Source: an uncultured Collinsella sp. (GTDB taxonomy: Bacteria > Actinomycetota > Coriobacteriia > Coriobacteriales > Coriobacteriaceae). Taken from it: 64,000 nt of DNA. This document shows, piece after piece, positions 8,145-15,823 of the stretch (within the stretch, counting starts at the first letter, position 1; each line of letters opens with the position of its first letter). The position numbers were made by a program, and so were the translations under genes. Location: the NCBI GenBank assembly GCA_900541045.1, contig UQID01000008.1, positions 20,860-84,859 on the forward strand, in the 5' to 3' direction. A model generated the notes under the pieces. That model saw only the letters and a list, made by a program, of their open reading frames with translations. It did not search any database and had not been told where the DNA came from.

Positions 8145-8722
8145 GTATGGTTCCTACGCAACATTCCGCGTTGAGGGGCGCTTTTGAGTGGATCGCGGTC
8201 ATCGCGATCGCGCTTGTGGCCACGTTCCTGATCCGCACCTTTGTGGTCGAGCCCTTTGTGGTGCCCACCGGCTCTATGGAGGACACAATCGAGATTGGCG
8301 ACCAGATCCTGGCGCAAAAGGTGAGCCTCGAGCTCGGTCAGCCCGTCAAGCAGGGCGATATCGTGGTGTTTCACAACCCCGATGGCACCTCCGAGCATGA
8401 TGTTCTTGTCAAGCGCGTTATTGCCACGGCTGGCCAGACGGTCGACCTGCAGGATGGCAAGGTGGTCGTTGACGGCCAAGCGCTCGACGAGGACTATACG
8501 ACGGGCATGAGCTGGCCACTTTCGGTCCAAGCGCCCGGCGCTCAGGTAAGCTATCCCTACACCGTTCCCGACGGGTGCGTGTGGGTGATGGGCGACAACC
8601 GCGAAAACTCTGCCGACTCACGCTACTTTGGTCCCGTCGATCGCTCTGATTTGATCGCTGTGGCGCTTGTGCGCTACTGGCCGCTCAACCGCATCGGCGC
8701 TATCGACTATAAACCGCTATAG
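8141..8722 (+). CDS. lepB: Signal peptidase I
   Basis: This membrane protease removes signal peptides from exported proteins. There is one N-terminal membrane span at about residues 17-31, then the catalytic Ser45 in PTGSMEDT and the general base Lys91 in VLVKRVIA, and the box GDNRENSADSRYFG. At 193 residues it is a compact Gram-positive type. GTG 8141 overlaps trmD by four bases; ATG 8147 is an alternative. It is the likely processing enzyme for the large secreted protein encoded at 15.8 kb. Confidence 0.93.
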   Translation: MSMVPTQHSALRGAFEWIAVIAIALVATFLIRTFVVEPFVVPTGSMEDTIEIGDQILAQKVSLELGQPVKQGDIVVFHNPDGTSEHDVLVKRVIATAGQTVDLQDGKVVVDGQALDEDYTTGMSWPLSVQAPGAQVSYPYTVPDGCVWVMGDNRENSADSRYFGPVDRSDLIAVALVRYWPLNRIGAIDYKPL

Positions 8723-8769
8723 TACAGTACCTAACCGTGTAATCGTTTCGACGAGGGGATATTAGAGGC

Positions 8770-9681
8770 ATGAACGCTTCATCGCTTTCCTTCCAAGACA
8801 TCATCCTGCGCCTCCAGCAGTACTGGGGCGAGCAGGGCTGCGTCATTATGCAGCCCTATGACTCCGAGGTCGGTGCCGGTACCTTCCATACCGCGACCAC
8901 GCTGCGCTCGCTCGGTCCCGCCGAGTGGCGCACCTGCTATGCGCAGCCCTGCCGCCGCCCCGCCGACGGCCGCTACGGCGAGAACCCTAACCGCATGCAG
9001 CACTACTATCAGTTCCAGGTGCTCATCAAGCCCTCGCCGGTCAATGCCCAGGAGCTCTACCTGGGTTCGCTGGCCGCCATTGGCCTGGACCCCAACGACC
9101 ATGACGTCCGCTTTGTCGAGGACGACTGGGAGAGCCCGACGCTCGGCGCCTGGGGTCTTGGCTGGGAGGTCTGGCTCAACGGCATGGAGGTCACGCAGTT
9201 TACGTACTTCCAGCAGGTGGGCGGCATCGAGGTCGACCCCGTGCCTGTCGAGATCACCTATGGCCTGGAGCGTATCGCCATGTATGCGCAGGGCGTCAAC
9301 TCCGTCTACGACCTGGTGTGGAGCTACCTGCCCGACGGCACGCCCATGACCTATGGCGACGTGTTCCTCGAGAACGAGCGCGAGTTCAGTGCCTATAACT
9401 TTGAGGTCGCCAACGTCGAGATGATGCGTCAGAAGTTTGACGACTACGAGGCCGAGTGCCATTCCTGCCTGGAGCGCAAGCTGCCGCTGCCGGCATATGA
9501 CTGCGTCATGAAGTGCAGCCACGCCTTCAACCTGCTCGATGCCCGTGGCGCCCTGTCCGCGGTCGAGCGCGCTAACTACATCTTGCGCGTCCGCGCCGTC
9601 GCTAAGGCGTGCTGCGAGGCCTATATGGCCGAGGTCGCCGGAGTCAACGAGAATGCCGATCAGGAAGGCGAGGTGGCGTAA
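8770..9681 (+). CDS. glyQ: Glycyl-tRNA synthetase alpha subunit
   Basis: GlyQ is the catalytic class II subunit of the alpha2beta2 glycyl-tRNA synthetase. The beginning FQDIILRLQQYWGEQGCVIMQPYD and the motifs RRPADGRYGENPNRMQHYYQ are typical (shown in pieces across residues 7-85). The 303 residues match the family. The leader between lepB and glyQ is only 47 bases, so no T-box or glycine riboswitch fits there. glyS follows three bases downstream. Confidence 0.97.
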   Translation: MNASSLSFQDIILRLQQYWGEQGCVIMQPYDSEVGAGTFHTATTLRSLGPAEWRTCYAQPCRRPADGRYGENPNRMQHYYQFQVLIKPSPVNAQELYLGSLAAIGLDPNDHDVRFVEDDWESPTLGAWGLGWEVWLNGMEVTQFTYFQQVGGIEVDPVPVEITYGLERIAMYAQGVNSVYDLVWSYLPDGTPMTYGDVFLENEREFSAYNFEVANVEMMRQKFDDYEAECHSCLERKLPLPAYDCVMKCSHAFNLLDARGALSAVERANYILRVRAVAKACCEAYMAEVAGVNENADQEGEVA

Positions 9682-9684
9682 GCC

Positions 9685-11781
9685 ATGGCAGACGCTAAGG
9701 ATTTCCTGTTTGAGATCGGTACGGAGGAGATGCCCTCCGCGCCGCTGAACAATGCCGTCAAGCAGCTTGGCACCATGATCGCCAAGGGTCTCGACGAGGC
9801 CGGTCTGGCCCACGGCGAGGTCCGCGTGATCTCGAGCCCGCGTCGCCTGGCTGCGCTCGTGGCTAACGTCGCCACCGCGACCGATGAGGTTCACGAGGTC
9901 AAGCGTGGCCCCGCGGCCAACATTGCCTTCGACGCTGACGGTAACGCCACCAAGGCCGCCCAGGGCTTTGCCCGCAAGTGCGGTGTGGCTGCCGAGGACC
10001 TCGTCCGTCGCGAGGACACCGACGGCCGTGAGTACGTCTTTGCCGAGAAGAACATCCCTTCCGCCCCGGCCACCCCGATCCTGACGGCCCTGTGCGAGAA
10101 GACTATCGCTGGCCTGCAGTGGCCCAACTACCGCTCTCAGCGCTGGGGTCACGAGCATGCGACCTTTGTTCGTCCGGTCCGCTGGATCTGCTGCCTTCTG
10201 GGCGAGGACGTTGTGCCCGTGTCGTTTACCGACGTGACGAGCGGCAACACCACGCGCGGTCATCGCGTGCTTGGCCCCGGTGACCATGTGGTCGCCAGCC
10301 CCGCTGTTTACGAGCAGGTGCTCGAGGACGCCGGTGTGCTTTCTGCCGAGCGCCGTCGCGAGGCCATCCTTGCCGGTATCGCCGAGGTCGAGGCTGCCCG
10401 TCCCGGCTGCCATGTCGATACGCCCAAGAAGGTCTTTGAGGAGGTCATTAACCTCTGCGAGTGGCCGACGGTGCTCGTCGGTACCTTCGACGAGGAGTTC
10501 CTCAAGGTCCCGCACGAGATCATCTGCGAGTCCATGCTCACCAACCAGCGCTACTTCCCGATCTATGACGGCGAGGGCAAGCTCACGCGTGAGTTCGTGG
10601 TCGTTTCCAACAGCAAGCCCGAGAACGCCGAGCGCGTGATCGACGGCAACGAGCGCGTTGTGCGTGCCCGTCTGGACGATGCCAAGTTCTTCTACGAGGA
10701 GGACTTGAAGATCTCCCTCGACGAGTTCCGTGAGCGTCTGGCCAAGGTTGCCTTCCAGGAGAAGCTCGGTAGCGTGCTCGCCAAGTCCGATCGCATCGAG
10801 CAGCTCGCGCTCGCTATTGCCCGTGAGGCACACCTGGGTGCTCACCTGGCAGCCGATGCTGCTCGCGCCGCGCACCTGTGCAAGGCCGACCTGGTGTCTA
10901 ACGCCGTCGTCGAGTTCACGAGCCAGCAGGGCGTGATGGGCGGTTATTACGCGACCGCGATGGGGGAGAACGACGAGGTCGCTCATGCTATTCGCGATCA
11001 CTATCGTCCTCGCTTTGCCGGTGACGAGCTGCCCGAGGGCACCGTTGGCTGCATCGTGGCCTGTGCCGACAAGCTCGATACCATCGCCGGTATCTTTGCC
11101 ATCGGCGAGCCCCCGACTGGCTCTTCGGACCCCTACGCGCTGCGTCGTGCTGCTATCGGCATCATCAACATCCTGCGCGACCGTCTGCCGATCGACCCCA
11201 CGTCGCTTATCGACTTCGCCCTTGAGCTCTACAGCGAGCAGGGCATTGAGTTCGACGCCGCCGAGGTCGCCCAGCAGGTTCGTGACTTCTTCCATGGCCG
11301 CCTGGTGAGCATGGCTCGCGACGAGAAGATCCCGGCCGATACCGTTGCCGCCGTCTCCGCGGTACACATCATCGCCCCGTCCGTCTTCTTTGCCCGCTGC
11401 GCCGCCCTCGACGAGGCCCGCAAGAACGACGCCGAGACGTTCGACAACCTTGCGACCGCCTATGCTCGCGCCGCGCATATCTCCAAGCCCGAGCTGGGCG
11501 TGGAGTACGACCGCAGCCTGATGGGCGAGGCCGAGCTCGCGCTTGCCGATGCCTCCGAGGCCGCTCAGACCGCTGTCGATGCCGCCCTTGCTGCCGAGGA
11601 CTACCCGGCCGCATTTGCTGCCCTCGCCGCCCTGCGCGCGCCCATCGACCGTTTCTTCGATGAGGTTATGGTCATGGACAAGGACGAGCAGCTTCGCGAT
11701 AATCGCCTTAAGCTGCTCAACCGCTTCGAGGCCGTTTTCTCCGGCATCGCCAACATCGGTGAGCTTGCCCGCAAAAAGTAA
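9685..11781 (+). CDS. glyS: Glycyl-tRNA synthetase beta subunit
   Basis: GlyS binds tRNA and is needed with GlyQ for aminoacylation. The N-terminus FLFEIGTEEMPS is the family signature and the protein contains an HD-like middle region and a C-terminal anticodon-binding DALR-type helical domain ending in ...MVMDKDEQLRDNRLKLLNR. The 698 residues are full length. ATG 9685 sits three bases after the glyQ stop. Confidence 0.97.
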   Translation: MADAKDFLFEIGTEEMPSAPLNNAVKQLGTMIAKGLDEAGLAHGEVRVISSPRRLAALVANVATATDEVHEVKRGPAANIAFDADGNATKAAQGFARKCGVAAEDLVRREDTDGREYVFAEKNIPSAPATPILTALCEKTIAGLQWPNYRSQRWGHEHATFVRPVRWICCLLGEDVVPVSFTDVTSGNTTRGHRVLGPGDHVVASPAVYEQVLEDAGVLSAERRREAILAGIAEVEAARPGCHVDTPKKVFEEVINLCEWPTVLVGTFDEEFLKVPHEIICESMLTNQRYFPIYDGEGKLTREFVVVSNSKPENAERVIDGNERVVRARLDDAKFFYEEDLKISLDEFRERLAKVAFQEKLGSVLAKSDRIEQLALAIAREAHLGAHLAADAARAAHLCKADLVSNAVVEFTSQQGVMGGYYATAMGENDEVAHAIRDHYRPRFAGDELPEGTVGCIVACADKLDTIAGIFAIGEPPTGSSDPYALRRAAIGIINILRDRLPIDPTSLIDFALELYSEQGIEFDAAEVAQQVRDFFHGRLVSMARDEKIPADTVAAVSAVHIIAPSVFFARCAALDEARKNDAETFDNLATAYARAAHISKPELGVEYDRSLMGEAELALADASEAAQTAVDAALAAEDYPAAFAALAALRAPIDRFFDEVMVMDKDEQLRDNRLKLLNRFEAVFSGIANIGELARKK

Positions 11782-11815
11782 GCCAGCCTGCGCGTAAGCG
11801 CAAAAGGAGCCCCGC

Positions 11816-12691
11816 ATGGATTGCCCGGTCACCGCTCGTCCCACCGTTATCGTTATCTCCGACTCGCTCGGCGATACCGCTTGTGAGGTGGTGCTTGCGG
11901 CGTCCGGGCAATTTGATGAAGGGGCTTTTCGTCTCTTGCGCCTGCCCAAGGTGAACTCGGTGGAGCAGGTCAAGTCGTTTGTGGGTCCGCGCGTCGATGC
12001 GGACCATCGCGATATTGCCGTGTTCCACACCATTGTCGATCCGGCGCTTCGCGCCCGCGTGCTCGATTACCTGGGTATGCTGCACATTCGCTCGGTCGAC
12101 CTGATTGGCCCGACGCTTGCCGTGCTGTCGTCGCTTATCGGTGTGCCGCCCAAGGGCGTTGCGGGCGTGATTCACAAGACCGATGATCGCTATTTCCATC
12201 GTATCGAGGCCATGGAGTATTTCGTTGAGCACGATGACGGGCGCGGCTGCGACGATCTGTCGGGTGCCGATATCGTGCTGCTGGGCGTATCGCGCACGTC
12301 CAAGACACCGCTGTCGATGTATTTGGCCTATCAGGGTTACAAGGTGGCCAACGTCCCTCTGGCGCACGGCATGGAGCCGCCCAAGTCGATTTACGAGGTT
12401 GACCCGATGCGCCTGTTCGGTTTGATTTCGACCGTCGACGTTATTTCTGAGATTCGCGATAGCCGCTTGGGCGATGACTACGCTCGTGCCGTTGCCGGCT
12501 CTTATGCCGAGCCCGAGAGCGTGCGCAGCGAGCTTGAGGAAACTCGTACCCTCATGAAGCGCCTGGGCTGCTTTGTGGTGCGTACTGACGGCAAGGCGAT
12601 CGAGGAGAGCGCCTCCGAGATCATCGCTCACCTCGAAGAGATTCAAGAGGCAAGAGCCCGCCGCGCCGCCCGCCGCGCTCAACAAAGCTAG
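11816..12691 (+). CDS. Pyruvate,phosphate dikinase regulatory protein (bifunctional kinase/phosphorylase, DUF299)
   Basis: This family uses ADP to phosphorylate and inactivate PPDK on a Thr beside the catalytic His, and uses phosphate to reverse it. The P-loop GVSRTSKT is at residues 157-164, preceded by the conserved IISDSLGDTA-like N-terminus (VISDSLGDTA) and followed by YKVANVPLAHG. The 291 residues match the family. It lies immediately upstream of ppdK, its expected target, but is separated from it by 266 bases with their own promoter, so it is probably transcribed with glyQS. A PEP synthase target is the alternative in other bacteria but no such gene is nearby. Confidence 0.9.
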   Translation: MDCPVTARPTVIVISDSLGDTACEVVLAASGQFDEGAFRLLRLPKVNSVEQVKSFVGPRVDADHRDIAVFHTIVDPALRARVLDYLGMLHIRSVDLIGPTLAVLSSLIGVPPKGVAGVIHKTDDRYFHRIEAMEYFVEHDDGRGCDDLSGADIVLLGVSRTSKTPLSMYLAYQGYKVANVPLAHGMEPPKSIYEVDPMRLFGLISTVDVISEIRDSRLGDDYARAVAGSYAEPESVRSELEETRTLMKRLGCFVVRTDGKAIEESASEIIAHLEEIQEARARRAARRAQQS

Positions 12692-12743
12692 CTAATTGGG
12701 TTAGCTAAAATTACCTGATATTGATAAAGCGATTTAGCAAATA

Positions 12744-12839
12744 ACCTGCATATGACCTGCGAGTTTCTTATAGTGGTATCTTCATAAGGTAACCACCTTT
12801 ACCTACCGTTTACCGCTAGTTTTAGCACGTTTACCAAAC
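12744..12839 (+). promoter_or_regulatory. Array of 11-bp direct repeats upstream of ppdK
   Basis: Four adjoining units begin at 12797 (CTTTACCTACC), 12808 (GTTTACCGCTA), 12819 (GTTTTAGCAC, degenerate) and 12829 (GTTTACCAAAC), so TTTACC recurs on one face of the helix. Further upstream ACCTGC occurs at 12744-12749 and again at 12755-12760, also 11 bases apart, and AAGGT/ACCTT forms a dyad at 12786-12799. Eleven-base direct repeats are how OmpR/PhoB-family regulators bind; actinobacterial PhoP boxes resemble GTTCACC. The regulator itself is not in the window. Confidence 0.5.
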
Positions 12840-12853
12840 CGCGTATCCTCTGC

Positions 12854-12910
12854 TCAAGCCCGTTCAAAACCCGCCGTATAGTTCCCTCACGGCCCGCATC
12901 CGGCGGGCCG
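12854..12910 (+). promoter_or_regulatory. Candidate activator-dependent ppdK promoter and leader hairpin
   Basis: TATAGT at 12877-12882 is a good -10 box. The hexamer 17 bases upstream (TCAAGC, 12854-12859) is a poor -35, which would suit activation from the repeat array ending at 12839. The transcript start would fall near 12889, exactly where the hairpin CGGCCCGC/GCGGGCCG (12890-12910) begins. That hairpin has no U-tract and is more likely a 5' stabiliser than a terminator. Confidence 0.4.
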
Positions 12911-12957
12911 ATTCGTTACCACGGTCGCGCGCGAGAGCGCATGGAAGGGGAAGTATC

Positions 12958-15708
12958 GTGAGCGATTGCAAGAGGGTTTACCGTTTTGGAACCGATGCCC
13001 AGGGCACTTGTGTCACCGAAGGCGACAAGTCCATGAACTTCGTGCTTGGCGGCAAAGGCGCTAATCTTGCCGAGATGAGCCGTATCGGCCTGCCGGTTCC
13101 CGGTGGCTTTACCATTACCTGCCAGACCTGCGTCGAGTACTCTGGTGCCGGCAACGTCTGGCCCGAAGGCGCGCTCGACGAGATCGTTGCCGCCGAGGCC
13201 GACCTCGAGGCCCGCTGCGGCAAGAAGCTCGGCGACGCCCGTGACCCGCTGCTCGTGTCGGTGCGCTCGGGCGCTCCGTTCTCTATGCCCGGCATGATGG
13301 ACACGGTCCTCAACCTGGGCCTCAACGACGACTCCGTTCAGGGCCTTATCGCCCAGACGCAGAACCCGCGCTTTGCCTGGGACAGCTATCGTCGCTTTAT
13401 CCAGATGTTCTCCAACGTCGTCATGGGTGTCGATGCCGACTTGTTCGAGAATGCCCTGACCCAGGCCCGCCTGGTCGCCGGCGTTCGCGTCGACTCCGAG
13501 CTTTCGGCCGAGGACCTGCAGGAGCTCGTTGAGACCTTTAAGGGCATTTTCTCCGACAACGTTGAGGCCGCTCTGTACCCCGAGCTCGAGGTCGCGGACG
13601 GCAAGCCCGTCTTCCCGCGCGATCCGGAGCTCCAGCTGCGCCTTGCTATCCAGGCCGTCTTTGGTAGCTGGATGAACGAGCGCGCCTGCATCTACCGCAA
13701 GCAGCACGGCATTTCCGATGACCTTGGTACCGCCGTTAACGTCCAGGCTATGGCCTTTGGCAATAAGGGCGAGACCTCGGCGACCGGCGTCGCCTTTACG
13801 CGCAACCCGGCCGACGGCACCAAGGAGTTCTACGGTGACTTTTTGGTTAACGCCCAGGGCGAGGACGTTGTCGCCGGCATCCGCAACACCGAGCCCATCG
13901 CCGACCTCAAGACCACCCCGGGCCTCGAGTCCGCAGGTGAGGAGCTTGAGCGTGTCTTCCTGACGCTTGAGGATCACTATCGCGATATGTGCGACATCGA
14001 GTTTACCATCGAGCAGGGCAAGCTCTGGATGCTCCAGACCCGCGTGGGCAAGCGTACCGCAACCGCCGCTCTGCGCATCGCTATCGAGATGGTCGAGGAA
14101 GGCCTTATCACCCGTGAGGAGGCCGTGAGCCGCATCGACCCCGCGCAGCTCGACCAGCTCCTGCACCCGCAGTTCGACTCCTCCAAGAAGTACGAGGCGC
14201 TCGCATGCGGCCTTAACGCCAGTCCCGGTGCCGCCGTGGGCGAGGTCGTGTTCTCGAGCGATGACGCCGTTGCGCGTTCTGCCGAGGGTCATAAGGTCAT
14301 TCTGGTCCGCTGGGAGACCAACCCCGACGACCTGAAGGGCATGGTCGCCGCCGAGGGTATCTTGACGAGCCATGGTGGCAAGACGAGCCACGCCGCCGTT
14401 ATCGCCCGTGGCATGGGTACTCCCTGTGTCTGCGGTGTCGAGCGTTTCCATATCGACGCTGCCGAGAAGGTCGTACGCATCGAAGGCAGCGATCGTGTGC
14501 TGCACGAAGGCGATGTCATCTCCATCGACGGCACCCAGGGTATCGTCGTCGATGGCGCTGTCGATTTGGTCTCCGCCGAGCTCACCGGCGACCTGGACAC
14601 CATCCTGTCCTGGGCCGACGAGATTCGTCTGGACGAGACCGGCGGTCACGCCAATCATGTGCGCGTCAACGCCGACAACCCCGAGGATGCCGCGCTCGCC
14701 CTCGAGTTTGGCGCCGAGGCCATTGGCCTGTGCCGCACCGAGCATATGTTCCTGGGTGACCGCAAGAACATCATCCAGAGCTTTATCCTGTCCGACGACG
14801 ATGCCGTGAAGCAGCAGGCCCTGGCCGACCTGCTCAAGGTTCAGACCGAGGACTTCCTGGCTATGTTCAAGACCATGTCCGGTCGCGATGTGGTCGTTCG
14901 CCTGCTTGATCCGCCGCTTCATGAGTTCCTGGATAATCCTCGCGAGCTCGAGGTCGCCATCACCAAGAAGGAAGCCGCTGGCGCCAGCGAGGAAGAGCTT
15001 GCCGTCCTGCGCACCCGTCTGCGTCGTATTGACAGCATGGTCGAGTCCAATCCGATGCTCGGCCTGCGCGGTGTGCGCCTGTCCGTCGTCTTTAGCGATC
15101 TGCCGCTCATGCAGGTTCGCGCCGTGGCCACGGCTGCCGCCCGCCTTATTAAGGAGGGCGTCGACCCGCGTCCCGAGATCATGGTTCCACTCGTTTCCAT
15201 CACGGCCGAGCATGTCCAGACCCGCGAGGTCATCGAGCGTGTGATCGCCGAGGTTTCCTCCGAGGAAGGCGTCGAGCTCAACATTCCCGTGGGCACGATG
15301 CTCGAGCTGCCGCGCGCCTGCATGGTCGCCGACGAGATCGCCCAGCACGCCGACTTCTTCTGCTTTGGCACCAACGACCTCACCCAGACGACCTTCGGCT
15401 TCTCTCGTGACGATGCCGAGGCCAAGTTCATCCCGCTGTACATGCATAAGAAGATCTTGAAGGACAACCCCTTCGAGACCATTGACACGGCAGTACTCGA
15501 GCTGGTGCGCATGGCTGTCGAGAAGGGTCGCGCCACCAATCCCGACATGCACTTTGGCGTGTGCGGCGAGCACGGCGGCGACCCCAAGTCCATCAAGGGC
15601 CTGTTTAACGTGGCCGACGTGGACTACGTGTCCTGCTCGCTCTATCGCGTACCCCTCGCGCGCCTGGCTGCCGCTCAGGCCAAGCTCGAGGCCAGGCGCT
15701 CCGCTTAA
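12958..15708 (+). CDS. ppdK: Pyruvate, phosphate dikinase
   Basis: PPDK interconverts pyruvate, ATP and phosphate with PEP, AMP and pyrophosphate, and in anaerobes may run in the glycolytic direction. The N-terminal ATP-grasp begins at GGKGANLAEM. The phosphohistidine domain has GGKTSHAAV with His478 and the regulatory Thr476. The C-terminal PEP-binding barrel carries CFGTNDLTQTTFG and the GVCGEHGGDP signature. At 916 residues it is full length. The start is GTG at 12958 after GGAAGGGGAAG. In most PPDKs the loop reads GGMTSH; here Met is replaced by Lys at 475. The regulator gene lies just upstream. Confidence 0.97.
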   Translation: MSDCKRVYRFGTDAQGTCVTEGDKSMNFVLGGKGANLAEMSRIGLPVPGGFTITCQTCVEYSGAGNVWPEGALDEIVAAEADLEARCGKKLGDARDPLLVSVRSGAPFSMPGMMDTVLNLGLNDDSVQGLIAQTQNPRFAWDSYRRFIQMFSNVVMGVDADLFENALTQARLVAGVRVDSELSAEDLQELVETFKGIFSDNVEAALYPELEVADGKPVFPRDPELQLRLAIQAVFGSWMNERACIYRKQHGISDDLGTAVNVQAMAFGNKGETSATGVAFTRNPADGTKEFYGDFLVNAQGEDVVAGIRNTEPIADLKTTPGLESAGEELERVFLTLEDHYRDMCDIEFTIEQGKLWMLQTRVGKRTATAALRIAIEMVEEGLITREEAVSRIDPAQLDQLLHPQFDSSKKYEALACGLNASPGAAVGEVVFSSDDAVARSAEGHKVILVRWETNPDDLKGMVAAEGILTSHGGKTSHAAVIARGMGTPCVCGVERFHIDAAEKVVRIEGSDRVLHEGDVISIDGTQGIVVDGAVDLVSAELTGDLDTILSWADEIRLDETGGHANHVRVNADNPEDAALALEFGAEAIGLCRTEHMFLGDRKNIIQSFILSDDDAVKQQALADLLKVQTEDFLAMFKTMSGRDVVVRLLDPPLHEFLDNPRELEVAITKKEAAGASEEELAVLRTRLRRIDSMVESNPMLGLRGVRLSVVFSDLPLMQVRAVATAAARLIKEGVDPRPEIMVPLVSITAEHVQTREVIERVIAEVSSEEGVELNIPVGTMLELPRACMVADEIAQHADFFCFGTNDLTQTTFGFSRDDAEAKFIPLYMHKKILKDNPFETIDTAVLELVRMAVEKGRATNPDMHFGVCGEHGGDPKSIKGLFNVADVDYVSCSLYRVPLARLAAAQAKLEARRSA

Positions 15709-15748
15709 CGGAGTCGCGTTCCATTTGCGCCTTTTAAGTTCCCCTTCG

Positions 15749-15783
15749 CGCCGTCGCGCCCCCTGTGGACGCGGCGGCGTTTT
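15749..15783 (+). terminator. Intrinsic terminator after ppdK
   Basis: CGCCGTCGCG at 15749-15758 pairs over ten positions (one G-U) with CGCGGCGGCG at 15770-15779. TTTT follows. It separates ppdK from the secreted-protein gene 40 bases downstream. Confidence 0.8.
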
Positions 15784-15823
15784 ACGTTGGTTCAATACAT
15801 TGGCAACTGACGGGAGGACTGCG

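Noticed and set aside
8723..8769. T-box or glycine riboswitch before glyQ
   Set aside because: Only 47 bases lie between lepB and glyQ, too short for either element, and no specifier or terminator stem is seen.
8779..12033. Minus-strand open frame of more than 1000 codons
   Set aside because: It lies antisense to glyQ, glyS and the PPDK regulator. High GC and codon bias open the opposite frame; the translated product has Leu/Gly/Val-rich low-complexity character with no family motif.
12890..12910. Hairpin CGGCCCGC/GCGGGCCG as terminator
   Set aside because: No U-tract follows it, and it lies immediately downstream of a probable ppdK transcript start.
15482..15823. N-terminal 114-codon extension of the secreted protein
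   Set aside because: It overlaps the end of ppdK and passes through its terminator. The signal peptide begins at ATG 15824, which has a good Shine-Dalgarno.
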